DNA of 64,000 nucleotides from Inhella proteolytica. Lineage in GTDB: Bacteria; Pseudomonadota; Gammaproteobacteria; Burkholderiales; Burkholderiaceae_C. The position numbers were made by a program, and so were the translations under genes. Below the pieces are notes generated by a model. It ran no database searches and had not been told where the DNA came from. It worked only from the letters and a program-made list of their open reading frames with translations. The DNA is taken from positions 62,001 through 126,000 of the forward strand of contig NZ_JAEDAK010000012.1 in assembly GCF_016093275.1 (NCBI RefSeq), written 5' to 3'. This document shows, piece after piece, positions 20,067-28,434 of this stretch. How positions within the stretch are numbered: position 1 is the first letter of the stretch; every line of letters starts with the position of its first letter.

Positions 20067-20477
20067 ATGCAAGTTCCCGCCAGCTTCCTGGCTATCGACC
20101 ATCTGCATGTCCCTGTGCGCGACCGAATGGCCGCCACGAGCTGGTACGAACAAGCGCTGGGCTTGCGTATCGTTCCCGAACTGGCGCATGGGGCCCAGGC
20201 GCCCAATGGCCCGTTGACCCCGGCAGAGCCCAAGGGTGTGCTGCACATCGCCTTATTCGAGCGCCCGGCGGGTGATCGGCTCTGCGCCGTGGCCCTGCGC
20301 GTCGAGGGGGGCGCATCCGGCGCCTGGCGCCAGCACCTCGGCGGCTTGCTGGGCCGCGTTCCAAAGGTATCCGACCATGGGGAGTCGGTCTCCCGCTACT
20401 TCAACGACCCCGACGGGCATTCCTTCGAGATCACCAGCTTCGAGCCGGCGGCTCGCGCGGAGCTGGCTGCTGGCTGA
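20067..20477 (+). CDS. VOC superfamily (glyoxalase-like) protein
   Basis: A 136-residue vicinal-oxygen-chelate protein with the paired modules AIDHLHVPVRDRMAATSWYE at the start and YFNDPDGHSFEITSFE at the end. The conserved His (HLHVPV) and Glu (SFEITS) could form a metal site. This differs from the VOC gene in the pyrimidine operon. The start at 20067 begins right before the first beta strand; the longer frame runs into the kinase gene. Substrate unknown. Confidence 0.75.
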   Translation: MQVPASFLAIDHLHVPVRDRMAATSWYEQALGLRIVPELAHGAQAPNGPLTPAEPKGVLHIALFERPAGDRLCAVALRVEGGASGAWRQHLGGLLGRVPKVSDHGESVSRYFNDPDGHSFEITSFEPAARAELAAG

Positions 20478-20515
20478 GAGGGTGAGAGGGTGAGAAGTTG
20501 GCGCCCCCGACGGCG

Positions 20516-21445
20516 TCATGGCTGCCGATGTGCCTGCAGCAGCGCCTGGCGGAAGGCCTGGGCCGCGCGCGGTGGCTCGGGGGTGCGGCGCTGCACCGCG
20601 GAGAACACGCAGTCGTACTTCAGCACACGCGGGTTGACGGCGCGCAGGCGCCCCGCCGCCACGAAGGGGGCGGCGTAGTGGTCGGGCAGGAACCCGACGA
20701 AGCAGCCCGAGAGCACCAGCGTGGCCACGGCCTCCTGGTCGGACGCGCTGGCGCTGCGGCGCAGCTGCTTGGCGTGCGCCAGCAGCAGGTTCGGCGAGTG
20801 GTAGCCCAGCGCGGCCAGGTCCTGCTGGCGCAGCTCGGCCCAGCCGGGCGCCCTCTTCATGGGTTCAAACCAGGGATGGCCGGGCGCGGCGTAGAGCAGC
20901 ATGGTCTCGTCGAACAGCTCGTCGTAGGCCAGGCTGTCGCTGCGCTTGTGCTCGGGCACGATGCCGAGCTGGTACTGGCCGTCCATCACGCCGCGTTCGA
21001 TCGCCACGATCGAGCCCACATGCAGGTGCAGCATCACCTCGGGCGCGCTGGCGCGGAAGGCGGCCACCGCCGCGGCGATGCGGGCGGCGGGGTTGCTGGC
21101 GGTCTTCTCGAACACCGCCACATGCAAGTCGCCGCCCAGGCGCTGGTGGATCTCGTGCAGGCGGCCACGGAATTCATCGGTGGCGGCCAGCAGCTGATCG
21201 GCGGCCTGCACCAGCTGCTGGCCCTCGGGCGTGAGCGCAAAGCCGCCGCGCCCGCGCCGGCACAGCACCAGGCCCAGGCGCTGCTCCAGGTCTTTCACAT
21301 GCCGGCTGATGGTGGAGATGGCGATGTTCAGCTCCAGCTCCGCCGCGGCCATGCCGCCGCAGTCGGCCACGGCCTTGAACACGCGCAGCAGGCGCAGGTC
21401 CACGTCGCCAAGCTGGCCGATCAGGGCTTTGGACTTTGGTTGCAT
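20516..21445 (-). CDS. LysR-family regulator divergent from the beta-alanine transaminase
   Basis: A 309-residue LysR protein. The winged helix-turn-helix lies at about residues 15-75 (LRVFKAVADCGGMAAAELEL, then STISRHVKDLEQRLGLVLCR). The substrate-binding domain follows (DLHVAVFEK-like strand about 98, FVGFLPDHYA about 270). It is transcribed away from the transaminase-dehydrogenase pair with 85 bp between the starts, the usual layout for a LysR activator of its neighbours. The inducer is probably a beta-alanine-related metabolite, by inference only. Confidence 0.9.
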   Translation of the reverse strand: MQPKSKALIGQLGDVDLRLLRVFKAVADCGGMAAAELELNIAISTISRHVKDLEQRLGLVLCRRGRGGFALTPEGQQLVQAADQLLAATDEFRGRLHEIHQRLGGDLHVAVFEKTASNPAARIAAAVAAFRASAPEVMLHLHVGSIVAIERGVMDGQYQLGIVPEHKRSDSLAYDELFDETMLLYAAPGHPWFEPMKRAPGWAELRQQDLAALGYHSPNLLLAHAKQLRRSASASDQEAVATLVLSGCFVGFLPDHYAAPFVAAGRLRAVNPRVLKYDCVFSAVQRRTPEPPRAAQAFRQALLQAHRQP

Positions 21446-21454
21446 GGTTCTTCA

Positions 21455-21480
21455 AGTGAGCTGGGAGATTTCAACATCCT
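21455..21480. promoter_or_regulatory. Possible LysR binding region
   Basis: The 85-bp gap between the divergent LysR and transaminase genes has two TTCAA copies about one helical turn apart (near 21469 and 21483), with a third just inside the gap near 21448. This is a plausible LysR site, but the bases do not form a clean T-N11-A dyad, so it is weak evidence. Confidence 0.25.
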
Positions 21481-21530
21481 ATTCAAGCAAGTTTCGGCGC
21501 AAGATCGCTCGATTCCCCGAGGAGGACCGC

Positions 21531-22901
21531 ATGAACCTGGCCGACACCCAATCACTCCAAGCCGCATATGTCGACCCCCGCTTTGCCGACCCTGAGTGGC
21601 TGGCCGCGCACTGGATGCCCTTCACCGGCAACCGCCAGTTCAAGGCCGCGCCGCGCCTGTTCACCGGGGCTTCCGGCACCTACTACACGACGGCCGATGG
21701 CCGCCAGATCTTCGACGGGCTCTCCGGCCTGTGGTGCTGCGGCCTGGGCCATGGGCGCCAGGAGCTGGTGGACGCGGTGGCGCGCCAGATGGCCACGCTG
21801 GACTACTCGCCCGCCTTCCAGTTCGGCCACCCGCTCTCGTTCGAGCTGGCCAACCAGATCGTCGAACGCACGCCCGCCGGCTCGGGCCTGAACCGCGTGT
21901 TCTTCACCGCCTCGGGCTCCGAAGCGGCCGACACCGCGCTGAAGATCGCCCGCGCCTACTGGCGCGCCAAGGGCCAGGCCAGCAAGACGCGCCTGATCGG
22001 CCGCCTGAAGGGCTATCACGGCGTGAACTTCGGGGGCATTTCCGTGGGTGGCATCGTGGGCAACCGCAAGACCTTCGGCCAGGGCGTGGAAGCCGACCAC
22101 CTGCCCCACACCCAGCCCGCCAACGGCAGCTTCTACAAGGGCATGCCTCCGACCGGGAAGGAACTGGCGGACGAGCTGCTGAACCTGATCGCCCTGCACG
22201 ACGCCAGCAACATCGCCGCCGTCATCGTCGAGCCCTTCTCGGGTTCGGCCGGCGTGGTGATCCCGCCCGTGGGCTACCTGCAGCGCCTGCGCGAGATCTG
22301 CACCCAGAACAACATCCTCTTGATCTTCGACGAGGTCATCACCGGCTTCGGCCGCGCCGGCGCCTGGACGGGCGCCGAGGCCTTCGGCGTCACGCCCGAT
22401 CTGCTGAACTTCGCCAAGCAGGTCAGCAACGGCGTGCAGCCGCTGGGGGGCGTGGTGGTCAAGCAGGAGATCTACGACACCTTCCTGCAGGCCGGCGGGC
22501 CGGAGTACATGCTGGAGCTGCCGCACGGCTACACCTACAGCGCCCACCCGGTGGCCTGCGCCGCCGGCCTGGCCACGCTGCAGCTGATGGAGCAGGAGCA
22601 GGCCCTCGACAAGGTGCGCGCGCTCGCCCCGGTGTTTGAAGAGAAGGTGCACAGCCTCAAGGGCGCGAAGCATGTGGCCGACATCCGCAACTACGGCCTG
22701 GCCGCCGGCCTGACCATCAGCCCGGTGCCGGGCGAGCCCGCCAAGCGCCCCTTCGAGATCGCGATGGCGATGTTCCGGAAGGGCTTTTATGTGCGCTACG
22801 GCGGCGACACCATCCAGCTCGCGCCGCCCTTCGTCAGCACGCCGGCCCAGCTCGATACCCTGATCAACGCCCTGGGCGAAACCTTGAACGAGACCGCTTG
22901 A
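21531..22901 (+). CDS. Omega-amino acid (beta-alanine):pyruvate aminotransferase
   Basis: A 456-residue class-III PLP aminotransferase. The PLP region shows LIFDEVITGFGRAG (about residues 264-277) and the Schiff-base lysine in LNFAKQVSNGVQPLGG (about 297). The N-terminal HWMPFTGNRQFKAAPR is the hallmark of the beta-alanine:pyruvate group. It moves the amino group of beta-alanine to pyruvate, giving malonate semialdehyde and alanine. An AGGAGG ribosome site lies 5 bases from the ATG. The malonate-semialdehyde dehydrogenase gene begins one base after its stop, and the pyrimidine operon in this window supplies beta-alanine. Confidence 0.92.
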   Translation: MNLADTQSLQAAYVDPRFADPEWLAAHWMPFTGNRQFKAAPRLFTGASGTYYTTADGRQIFDGLSGLWCCGLGHGRQELVDAVARQMATLDYSPAFQFGHPLSFELANQIVERTPAGSGLNRVFFTASGSEAADTALKIARAYWRAKGQASKTRLIGRLKGYHGVNFGGISVGGIVGNRKTFGQGVEADHLPHTQPANGSFYKGMPPTGKELADELLNLIALHDASNIAAVIVEPFSGSAGVVIPPVGYLQRLREICTQNNILLIFDEVITGFGRAGAWTGAEAFGVTPDLLNFAKQVSNGVQPLGGVVVKQEIYDTFLQAGGPEYMLELPHGYTYSAHPVACAAGLATLQLMEQEQALDKVRALAPVFEEKVHSLKGAKHVADIRNYGLAAGLTISPVPGEPAKRPFEIAMAMFRKGFYVRYGGDTIQLAPPFVSTPAQLDTLINALGETLNETA

Positions 22902-22902
22902 T

Positions 22903-24399
22903 ATGAACCGCATCACCCACCTGATCAACGGCCAGCGTGTCGACGGCGGCAGCCGCCTCGCCGATGTGTTCAACCCGGCCACCGGGCAAGTGAGCAGCCA
23001 GCTGCAGCTGGCCGACACGCAGACTGTGCAGCAGGCCATCGCCGCCGCCCAGGCCGCCTTTCCGGCCTGGCGCAACACCCCGCCGCTGAAGCGTGCGCGC
23101 GTGATGAGCAAGTTCAAGGAACTGCTCGAAGCCAATGCCGACAAGATCTGCGCGCTCATCACCGCCGAGCATGGCAAGGTGCTGGCCGACGCCCTGGGCG
23201 AGCTGCAGCGCGGCATCGAGAACGTCGAGTTCGCCAGCTATGCCCCTGAGCTGCTCAAGGGCGAGCACAGCCGCAATGTCGGCCCGGGCATCGATTCCTG
23301 GAGCGAGTTCCAGCCCCTGGGCGTGTGCGCCGGCATCACGCCCTTCAACTTCCCCGTCATGGTGCCGCTGTGGATGTGGCCCATGGCCGTGGCCTGTGGC
23401 AACACCTTCGTGCTCAAGCCCTCGGAGCGTGACCCCTCATCCGCCCTGTTCGTGGCCGAGCTGGCGCTCGAAGCCGGCCTGCCGCCGGGCGTGCTGAACG
23501 TGGTGAACGGCGACAAGGAGGCGGTCGATGCGCTGCTCGACTCCCCCCACATCAAAGCCGTCAGCTTCGTCGGCTCCACGCCGATTGCTGAATCCATCTA
23601 TGCCCACGGCTGCGCCAAGGGCAAACGCGTGCAGGCCCTGGGTGGCGCCAAGAACCACGCGGTGCTGATGCCCGACGCCGACCTCGACAACGCCGTGGCC
23701 GCCATGATGGGCGCGGCCTTCGGCAGCTGTGGCGAGCGCTGCATGGCCGTGCCGCTGATCGTCGCGGTGGGCAACGAGGTGGCCGACGCCGTGGTGGCCA
23801 AGCTGAAGGTCGAGATCGCCAAGATGAAGGTCGGCCCCGGCGACAGCGGCAACCCCGACATGGGCCCGCTGGTGACGAAGGCGCACTTCGAGAAGGTGCG
23901 CGGCTATGTGGACCAGGGCGTCAAGGAAGGTGCCGAACTGGTGGTGGACGGCCGCGGCCTGAAGGTGCCGGGCCACGAGAACGGCTACTTCCTCGGCCCC
24001 TGCCTGTTCGACCACGTGAAGCGCGGCATGAAGATCTACCAGGAGGAAATCTTCGGCCCGGTGCTGGGCGTGGTGCGCGTGAACAGCTTGGCCGAGGCCA
24101 TGGAGCTGATCGACAGCCACGAGTACGGCAACGGCACCTGCATCTTCACGCGCGACGGCGAGGCTGCCCGCTTCTTCACCGACCACATCCAGGTCGGCAT
24201 GGTGGGTGTGAACGTGCCCCTGCCGGTGCCGGTGGCCTACCACTCCTTCGGGGGCTGGAAGCGCAGCCTGTTCGGCGACCTGCACGCCTATGGCCCGGAC
24301 GCCGTGCGCTTCTATACCAAGCGCAAGACCATCACCCAGCGCTGGCCCAGCGGCGGGGTGCGGGAGACGGCGGTGTTCAGCTTCCCCTCCAACCAGTGA
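22903..24399 (+). CDS. mmsA: Methylmalonate/malonate-semialdehyde dehydrogenase (CoA-acylating)
   Basis: A 498-residue ALDH6-type enzyme. The catalytic cysteine is in FGSCGERCMAVPL (about residue 284). The N-terminal HLINGQRVDGGSRLADVFNP and EWxxF-like segments match MmsA. It converts malonate semialdehyde (or methylmalonate semialdehyde from valine or thymine) to acetyl-CoA (or propionyl-CoA), CO2 and NADH. It starts one base after the transaminase stop, so together they complete beta-alanine breakdown. The far-end IcmF gene may handle related acyl-CoA flux, but that is only context. Confidence 0.93.
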   Translation: MNRITHLINGQRVDGGSRLADVFNPATGQVSSQLQLADTQTVQQAIAAAQAAFPAWRNTPPLKRARVMSKFKELLEANADKICALITAEHGKVLADALGELQRGIENVEFASYAPELLKGEHSRNVGPGIDSWSEFQPLGVCAGITPFNFPVMVPLWMWPMAVACGNTFVLKPSERDPSSALFVAELALEAGLPPGVLNVVNGDKEAVDALLDSPHIKAVSFVGSTPIAESIYAHGCAKGKRVQALGGAKNHAVLMPDADLDNAVAAMMGAAFGSCGERCMAVPLIVAVGNEVADAVVAKLKVEIAKMKVGPGDSGNPDMGPLVTKAHFEKVRGYVDQGVKEGAELVVDGRGLKVPGHENGYFLGPCLFDHVKRGMKIYQEEIFGPVLGVVRVNSLAEAMELIDSHEYGNGTCIFTRDGEAARFFTDHIQVGMVGVNVPLPVPVAYHSFGGWKRSLFGDLHAYGPDAVRFYTKRKTITQRWPSGGVRETAVFSFPSNQ

Positions 24400-24420
24400 G
24401 CGGCGGGCGGCGGCCACGGC

Positions 24421-25137
24421 CTACCAGGGCAGGGGCTCGCCGCTGTAGCTGAAGAAGCCGCCGCTGTCCTGCGGCGAGAGCCGGTCGAGCGCGCCCAGCA
24501 GCTCGGCCGCCGCGGTGCTGGCCGGGCGGCCGATCTCGGCGCCGCGAAAGGGCGCCGACAGGGCCGAGGACACCGTGCCCGGGTGCAGCGCCACCAACAG
24601 GGCGCCGGGGTGCGTGCGGCGCAGCTCGATGGCGGCGGTCTTGATCAGCATGTTCAGCGCCGCCTTGGACGCGCGGTAGCTGTACCAGCCGCCCAGGCGG
24701 TTGTCGCCGATGCTGCCCACCTTGGCGGAGAGCATCGCCATGCGCCCGCCGCGGCGGTCCAGTAGCGGTGTGAAGTGGTGCAACAGCAGCGCCGGCCCGA
24801 AGGTGTTGACCGCGAAGATTTCCTGCAGCGCGGCGAGCCTGAACTCACCGAGCTTGCGCTCGGGGCTCAGCCCCGGCCCGTGCAGCAGGCCGGCTGCGTT
24901 GACGATCAGGTGGAAGGGGCCATCCCCCGCCAAGCGGGCCGCGGCGGCGGCTACAGCGGCTTCGTCCCGCAGATCCAGCGCCGGCTCCGAGTCGCGGTGC
25001 AGGCCGATGGCCCGGGCGCAGCGGGGGTCACTCTGCAGCTGCGCCAGCAGCGCCGCCCCGATGGCCCCGCGCGCACCGATCACCAGGGCGCGATAGCCCT
25101 CGGGCAAGGACAGCAGGGAGGCCAGGCTCGGTCCCAT
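24421..25137 (-). CDS. SDR-family oxidoreductase, CsgA/C-factor-like
   Basis: A 238-residue short-chain dehydrogenase. The nucleotide motif VIGARGAIGAALLAQL lies near residue 20, NAAG near 79, and the active-site Ser...Tyr-x-x-x-Lys triad is visible with YSYRASKAAL (about residue 145). It resembles the C-factor group (CsgA-like SDRs). The ATG at 25137 shares bases with the stop of the Trp-rich gene (TGATG), so I chose it over the ATG at 25158. Substrate unknown. Confidence 0.8.
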   Translation of the reverse strand: MGPSLASLLSLPEGYRALVIGARGAIGAALLAQLQSDPRCARAIGLHRDSEPALDLRDEAAVAAAAARLAGDGPFHLIVNAAGLLHGPGLSPERKLGEFRLAALQEIFAVNTFGPALLLHHFTPLLDRRGGRMAMLSAKVGSIGDNRLGGWYSYRASKAALNMLIKTAAIELRRTHPGALLVALHPGTVSSALSAPFRGAEIGRPASTAAAELLGALDRLSPQDSGGFFSYSGEPLPW

Positions 25138-25358
25138 CACACCCAGCCCTGCCGCCATTGCGCCGCGTCGCGCAACTCCCGCCAGCGGATGCGCCGGCTG
25201 CGCTTTGAGTGCACGGCCTCAATCTCCACCCATTCCAGTGCCGCGCCGGGCGGCTCGGGCTGCACCAGGGCGCTGACCAGGAAATGCTTCTCGCGGCCTT
25301 GCGGCTGCACCGCTGTCCATTTGCTCAGCAGCAGCTTCTTCGGGTGCACGGGGTTCAT
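25137..25358 (-). CDS. TIGR02450 family Trp-rich small protein
   Basis: A 73-residue protein with the family pattern NPVHPKKLLLSKWTAVQP near the start, EKHFLV in the middle, and IRWRELRDAAQWRQGW at the end. The conserved tryptophans and basic residues define TIGR02450. The function is unknown; a nucleic-acid or ligand-binding role has no direct support here. It is translationally coupled to the SDR gene through a TGATG overlap. The start at 25358 (MNPVHPKK) is where family similarity begins. Confidence 0.8.
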   Translation of the reverse strand: MNPVHPKKLLLSKWTAVQPQGREKHFLVSALVQPEPPGAALEWVEIEAVHSKRSRRIRWRELRDAAQWRQGWV

Positions 25359-25549
25359 GGGGAACACCTTAGCGGCGCCGGCTCCGGCCTGCCGCGCCGG
25401 CGCGGAAAGCACCCGGCGGCCGGGCGGGCTTCGGCCTGTCGCCCGTTGCTGCAGCCCAAGCCGCCGAAGTGCGCGCCGGTCGCCCGCGGGCTGACAGCCT
25501 AGGGGCCACCGGCCAGAGTGCGGACTTTCCTCCTCCGCCCCACTCCGTC

Positions 25550-26353
25550 ATGAACACCACCCGCCTTGCTGCCCTGACCCTCGCTTGCCTGGCCCTGGCG
25601 CCCACCGCCTGGGCGACCGACAAGGAGTGGACGCTCAACATCAAGCAGGAAACCAACGGCCTGACTATCCATTTGGGCGGCAACACCACGGTGGGCGACC
25701 CCGGGCGCCGCATCAAGGGTTCGGGCCGGGTGGTGGAGCCGCAGCGCTCGCTGGCGCCCTTCAGCCGCGTGCAGGTCAAGGGGCCGGTGGACGTGGTGCT
25801 GGTGCAGGGCGAGCGCGAGGAGGCGCGCGTGCGTGCCGACGACAACCTGGAAGCCCTGGTGACGACGCAGGTCGAGGGCGACACCCTGACCGTGGCGCTG
25901 AAGCCGGGCGCCAGCTTCAGCACCCGCACCGATCTGCGCGTGACCGTGCAATTCAAGCAGTTGCAGGGCCTGCAGCTGAGCAGCTCGGGCGACGCCAAGC
26001 TGGACCGCTTCAAGGGAGAAAAGCTCGCGCTGGAGCTGAACGGCTCGGGCGATTTGCGCATCGGCCAGCTGGAGGTGCGCGAACTCACGGCCCAGCTCAG
26101 CGGCTCGGGCGATCTGCAGCTGGCCGGCAGCGCCGAGCGCCAGGACTGGAGCCTGAGCGGCAGCGGTGACGTGGGCGCGCGGTCGCTCTCGGGCCAGAAG
26201 GTGCGCGCCCGGCTCTCGGGCAGCGGCGACCTGGACCTGGGTGTGTGCCAGGAGCTGGACGCCGAGCTGAGCGGCAGCGGCGACCTGGCCTACGCCGGCC
26301 GTCCGGTGGTGAAGAGCCGCGTCAGCGGCTCGGGCGAACTGATGGGGCGCTGA
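25550..26353 (+). CDS. DUF2807 (GIN-domain) secreted beta-repeat protein
   Basis: A 267-residue protein with a signal peptide (cleavage likely after APTAWA, about residue 22). The rest is a DUF2807 putative auto-transporter adhesin-like fold. It is built from parallel strands with seven SGSGD-type turns (LSSSGDAKL, LNGSGDLRI, LSGSGDLQL, LSGSGDVGA, LSGSGDLDL, LSGSGDLAY, VSGSGELMG), as in a right-handed beta helix. It is likely periplasmic or surface-exposed. The role is not known for the family. The repeat turns are also visible as repeated AGCGGCTCGGGCGA-like DNA. Confidence 0.8.
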   Translation: MNTTRLAALTLACLALAPTAWATDKEWTLNIKQETNGLTIHLGGNTTVGDPGRRIKGSGRVVEPQRSLAPFSRVQVKGPVDVVLVQGEREEARVRADDNLEALVTTQVEGDTLTVALKPGASFSTRTDLRVTVQFKQLQGLQLSSSGDAKLDRFKGEKLALELNGSGDLRIGQLEVRELTAQLSGSGDLQLAGSAERQDWSLSGSGDVGARSLSGQKVRARLSGSGDLDLGVCQELDAELSGSGDLAYAGRPVVKSRVSGSGELMGR

Positions 26354-26362
26354 GCGCCAGGT

Positions 26363-26926
26363 TCAACGTTTTTTGCCTTTGAGCGGGGCAATGCCCATCG
26401 CCACCTGCTGCCAGGCCGAGCTTTCCTGCGCCGGGCTGGGCGCCGGGGCCGTGGCCCGCGGCGGGGTGGGGGCGGCTGGCGTGTTGCTCGGCGTCAGCAC
26501 TTCGCCCAGCAAGTCCAGCAGGCGGCCGCGCGCACGCTGGGGGTGGCGGCGGTAGTAGGTCAGCACCAGGCCGACGATGAAGCGTTCGTCGTCGTCCTGC
26601 GGGGTGCTGGGGCTCAGGTCCACCGCGCTGGGCGCGGGGGCCGGGGCGGGCGTGCCGGCGGGGCCGTGGTCCTGGTCCATCCAGAACGGCGGCTTGTGGC
26701 AGAGCTGCTCGAACTGCCGGGCCAGGCGTTCGCCGATCTGGCGCGAGCGGCTCTTGATCTGGCTCCAGTAGCTGGGCTGGATCTGCAAGCGCTCGGCAAA
26801 GCGGCGCTCCAGACCTCGGAGTGCAGCGGCATCGGGGTGTTTCAGGGTGGCGGCGACGAACTCGTCGAACAGGCGTAGCGCGTTGTCCAGACGGATCTGC
26901 GCCACATCGCGGGGCGCGGTCGGCAT
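26363..26926 (-). CDS. Uncharacterised protein with a possible helix-turn-helix
   Basis: A 187-residue protein. The N-terminal part (ALRGLERRFAERLQIQPSYW, then SQIKSRSRQIGERLARQFE, about residues 35-75) looks like a phage-repressor-type helix-turn-helix. A Pro/Ala-rich linker follows, then a short helical unit (ERFIVGLVLTYYRRHPQRA) and another Ala/Pro linker. I do not know the family with certainty; a DNA-binding regulator is a guess. It ends 10 bp from the convergent DUF2807 gene. The start at 26926 was picked as the first ATG before the conserved-looking region. Confidence 0.55.
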   Translation of the reverse strand: MPTAPRDVAQIRLDNALRLFDEFVAATLKHPDAAALRGLERRFAERLQIQPSYWSQIKSRSRQIGERLARQFEQLCHKPPFWMDQDHGPAGTPAPAPAPSAVDLSPSTPQDDDERFIVGLVLTYYRRHPQRARGRLLDLLGEVLTPSNTPAAPTPPRATAPAPSPAQESSAWQQVAMGIAPLKGKKR

Positions 26927-26994
26927 GGGGCGCAATGATAAATGGGCCTTGCTCAAGCCCGGCGCGCTTTCCTGGGCAGTCCTGCCCAGTTTGA

Positions 26995-28083
26995 TCAAGC
27001 TTTGTGGATCAAACCGGGGTGCAGCTGCGCCGGCGTGGCGCAGCCGCACAGGGCCAGCGCGATCTCGAACTCGTCGCGCAGCAGGCGGATCGCATGGGCC
27101 ACGCCGCGTGCGCCCTCCACCGCCAGCGCCTGCACGGCCGGGCGGCCGATGAAGGCGGCGCTGGCGCCCAGGGCCAGGGCCTTGAGCACATCGGTGCCGC
27201 GGCGGATGCCGCCGTCGACGATCAACGGCCATGCCGGCCCCACCGCCGCGCGGATGGCGGGCAGGGCGGCTGCCGTGGGCAGCACGGTGTCGAGCGTGCG
27301 GCCGCCATGGTTGCTGACCCAGCCGGCCGCGGCGCCCAGGTCGCGGGCCTGCATGGCGTCGTCCGGGTGCAGCAGGCCCTTCACGATGACGGGCAGGGGG
27401 CTGGCGGCGATCAGGGCTTGCAGCTCGGCCCAGGTGGGCGCGTGGACGAGCAAGCCAGCACAGAGCGGCGGCGCCTCAAAGGCCGGCAGTGGCGGGTGGC
27501 TGCCGAGCACGGCGTTGGCCTTGGAGAGCTCGGCCGGGAGCACGAAGCCGGCGCGGCGCTCACGGTCACGCGCTCCATGCACGGGCGCATCGACGGTGAA
27601 GACGATGGCCTCCATGCCGGCCTTCGCGGCCTGCTCGAACAGCGCCAGCGTGCGCGTCAGCGAGCCCTGCCAGTACCCCTGCGCCCACAGCGGCCCGCGC
27701 CCGGGTTCGTCCTTCACCAGCGCCACCAGCTCGGCCCAGGGCGTGCTGCCCTGGCTGCTGAGCGCACAGGCCGCACCCTGCGCGGCGGCGGCCAGCACGG
27801 TGCCGGCTTCGGCCTCGGGGTGGAACAGCCCATGCGCCGCCACCGGCGCCAGGCCGATCGGGTGGGCCCAGGTGCGGCCCAGCAGCTCGACCTGCGTGTG
27901 CCCGGGGTGCAGCGGCCGCAGCACGCGCGGCAGCAGCTTCAGCGCGGCCCAGGCGGCGGCGTTGTCGGCGAGCGTGGCTTCATCGCCCGCGCCGCCAGCC
28001 AGATAGGCCCAAGCCTCGGGCGCCAGGCGCTCCTGGGCCAAGGCGGCGTAGTCGTGCAGGTTGACCGCATGCAACTGAGTCAC
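26995..28083 (-). CDS. FMN-dependent alpha-hydroxy-acid oxidase/dehydrogenase
   Basis: A 362-residue TIM-barrel flavoprotein of the LldD/glycolate oxidase family. The N-terminal YAALAQERLAPEAWAYLAGG is typical, as is IGLAPVAAHGLFHPEAE. The catalytic histidine is in WVSNHGGRTLD (about residue 246), and the FMN phosphate loop is in VDGGIRRGTDVLKALALGA (about 285). It oxidises an L-2-hydroxy acid such as lactate, glycolate or mandelate; the substrate is not determined. It uses a GTG start at 28083, and the short orphan gene ends 10 bp upstream. SNHGGRTLD differs from the usual SNHGGRQLD by one residue, possibly affecting substrate range. Confidence 0.87.
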   Translation of the reverse strand: MTQLHAVNLHDYAALAQERLAPEAWAYLAGGAGDEATLADNAAAWAALKLLPRVLRPLHPGHTQVELLGRTWAHPIGLAPVAAHGLFHPEAEAGTVLAAAAQGAACALSSQGSTPWAELVALVKDEPGRGPLWAQGYWQGSLTRTLALFEQAAKAGMEAIVFTVDAPVHGARDRERRAGFVLPAELSKANAVLGSHPPLPAFEAPPLCAGLLVHAPTWAELQALIAASPLPVIVKGLLHPDDAMQARDLGAAAGWVSNHGGRTLDTVLPTAAALPAIRAAVGPAWPLIVDGGIRRGTDVLKALALGASAAFIGRPAVQALAVEGARGVAHAIRLLRDEFEIALALCGCATPAQLHPGLIHKA

Positions 28084-28093
28084 GAGAAGCGGC

Positions 28094-28417
28094 TTACTTC
28101 TGCGGTGCCGGCGCTAGCCTTGCGACGAGCTCACTGCAACGCCGAGTCCGGTCGTCTGCAGGCAGGCGCTCTATCAAGTCGGCCTCCATTTGAGCCATAC
28201 GCTGAACGCTCGCCGGCCCAGCAGAGTTCCAACCTTTCGCAGTGGCCAAGGCATCGCCGCGCGAGATTTCTTGGGCATTGCGCCGCGACCAAGACGCGAA
28301 GTCCTGTTCGAACTGCTGGCGAAAACCTTCTACGTGTCGGGCACAAACCTGAGCGACTTCCCTGGCGTTCACGGCTGTGATGTAGGCGTTCAGCGCGACC
28401 TCGTCGGCAATTGGCAT
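28094..28417 (-). CDS. Low-GC 107-residue orphan protein
   Basis: A soluble helical protein (EVALNAYITAVNAREVAQVC, MEADLIERLPADDRTRRCSE) with no signal peptide or membrane helix. I recognise no family. The ATG at 28417 is chosen because AAGGAG lies 6 bases upstream; a TTG at 28438 would overlap the previous gene. Its base composition is visibly poorer in GC than its neighbours, with more A/T at third positions, which suggests a different origin. It sits tightly between the CurA-like and hydroxy-acid oxidase genes. Confidence 0.55.
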   Translation of the reverse strand: MPIADEVALNAYITAVNAREVAQVCARHVEGFRQQFEQDFASWSRRNAQEISRGDALATAKGWNSAGPASVQRMAQMEADLIERLPADDRTRRCSELVARLAPAPQK

Positions 28418-28434
28418 TCGCAGCTCCTTGAGCT

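Noticed and set aside
25550-26353. Repeated AGCGGCTCGGGCGA-like units as a possible CRISPR or DNA repeat array
   Set aside because: Spacing is irregular and in frame; the units encode SGSGD turns of a DUF2807 beta-helix protein.
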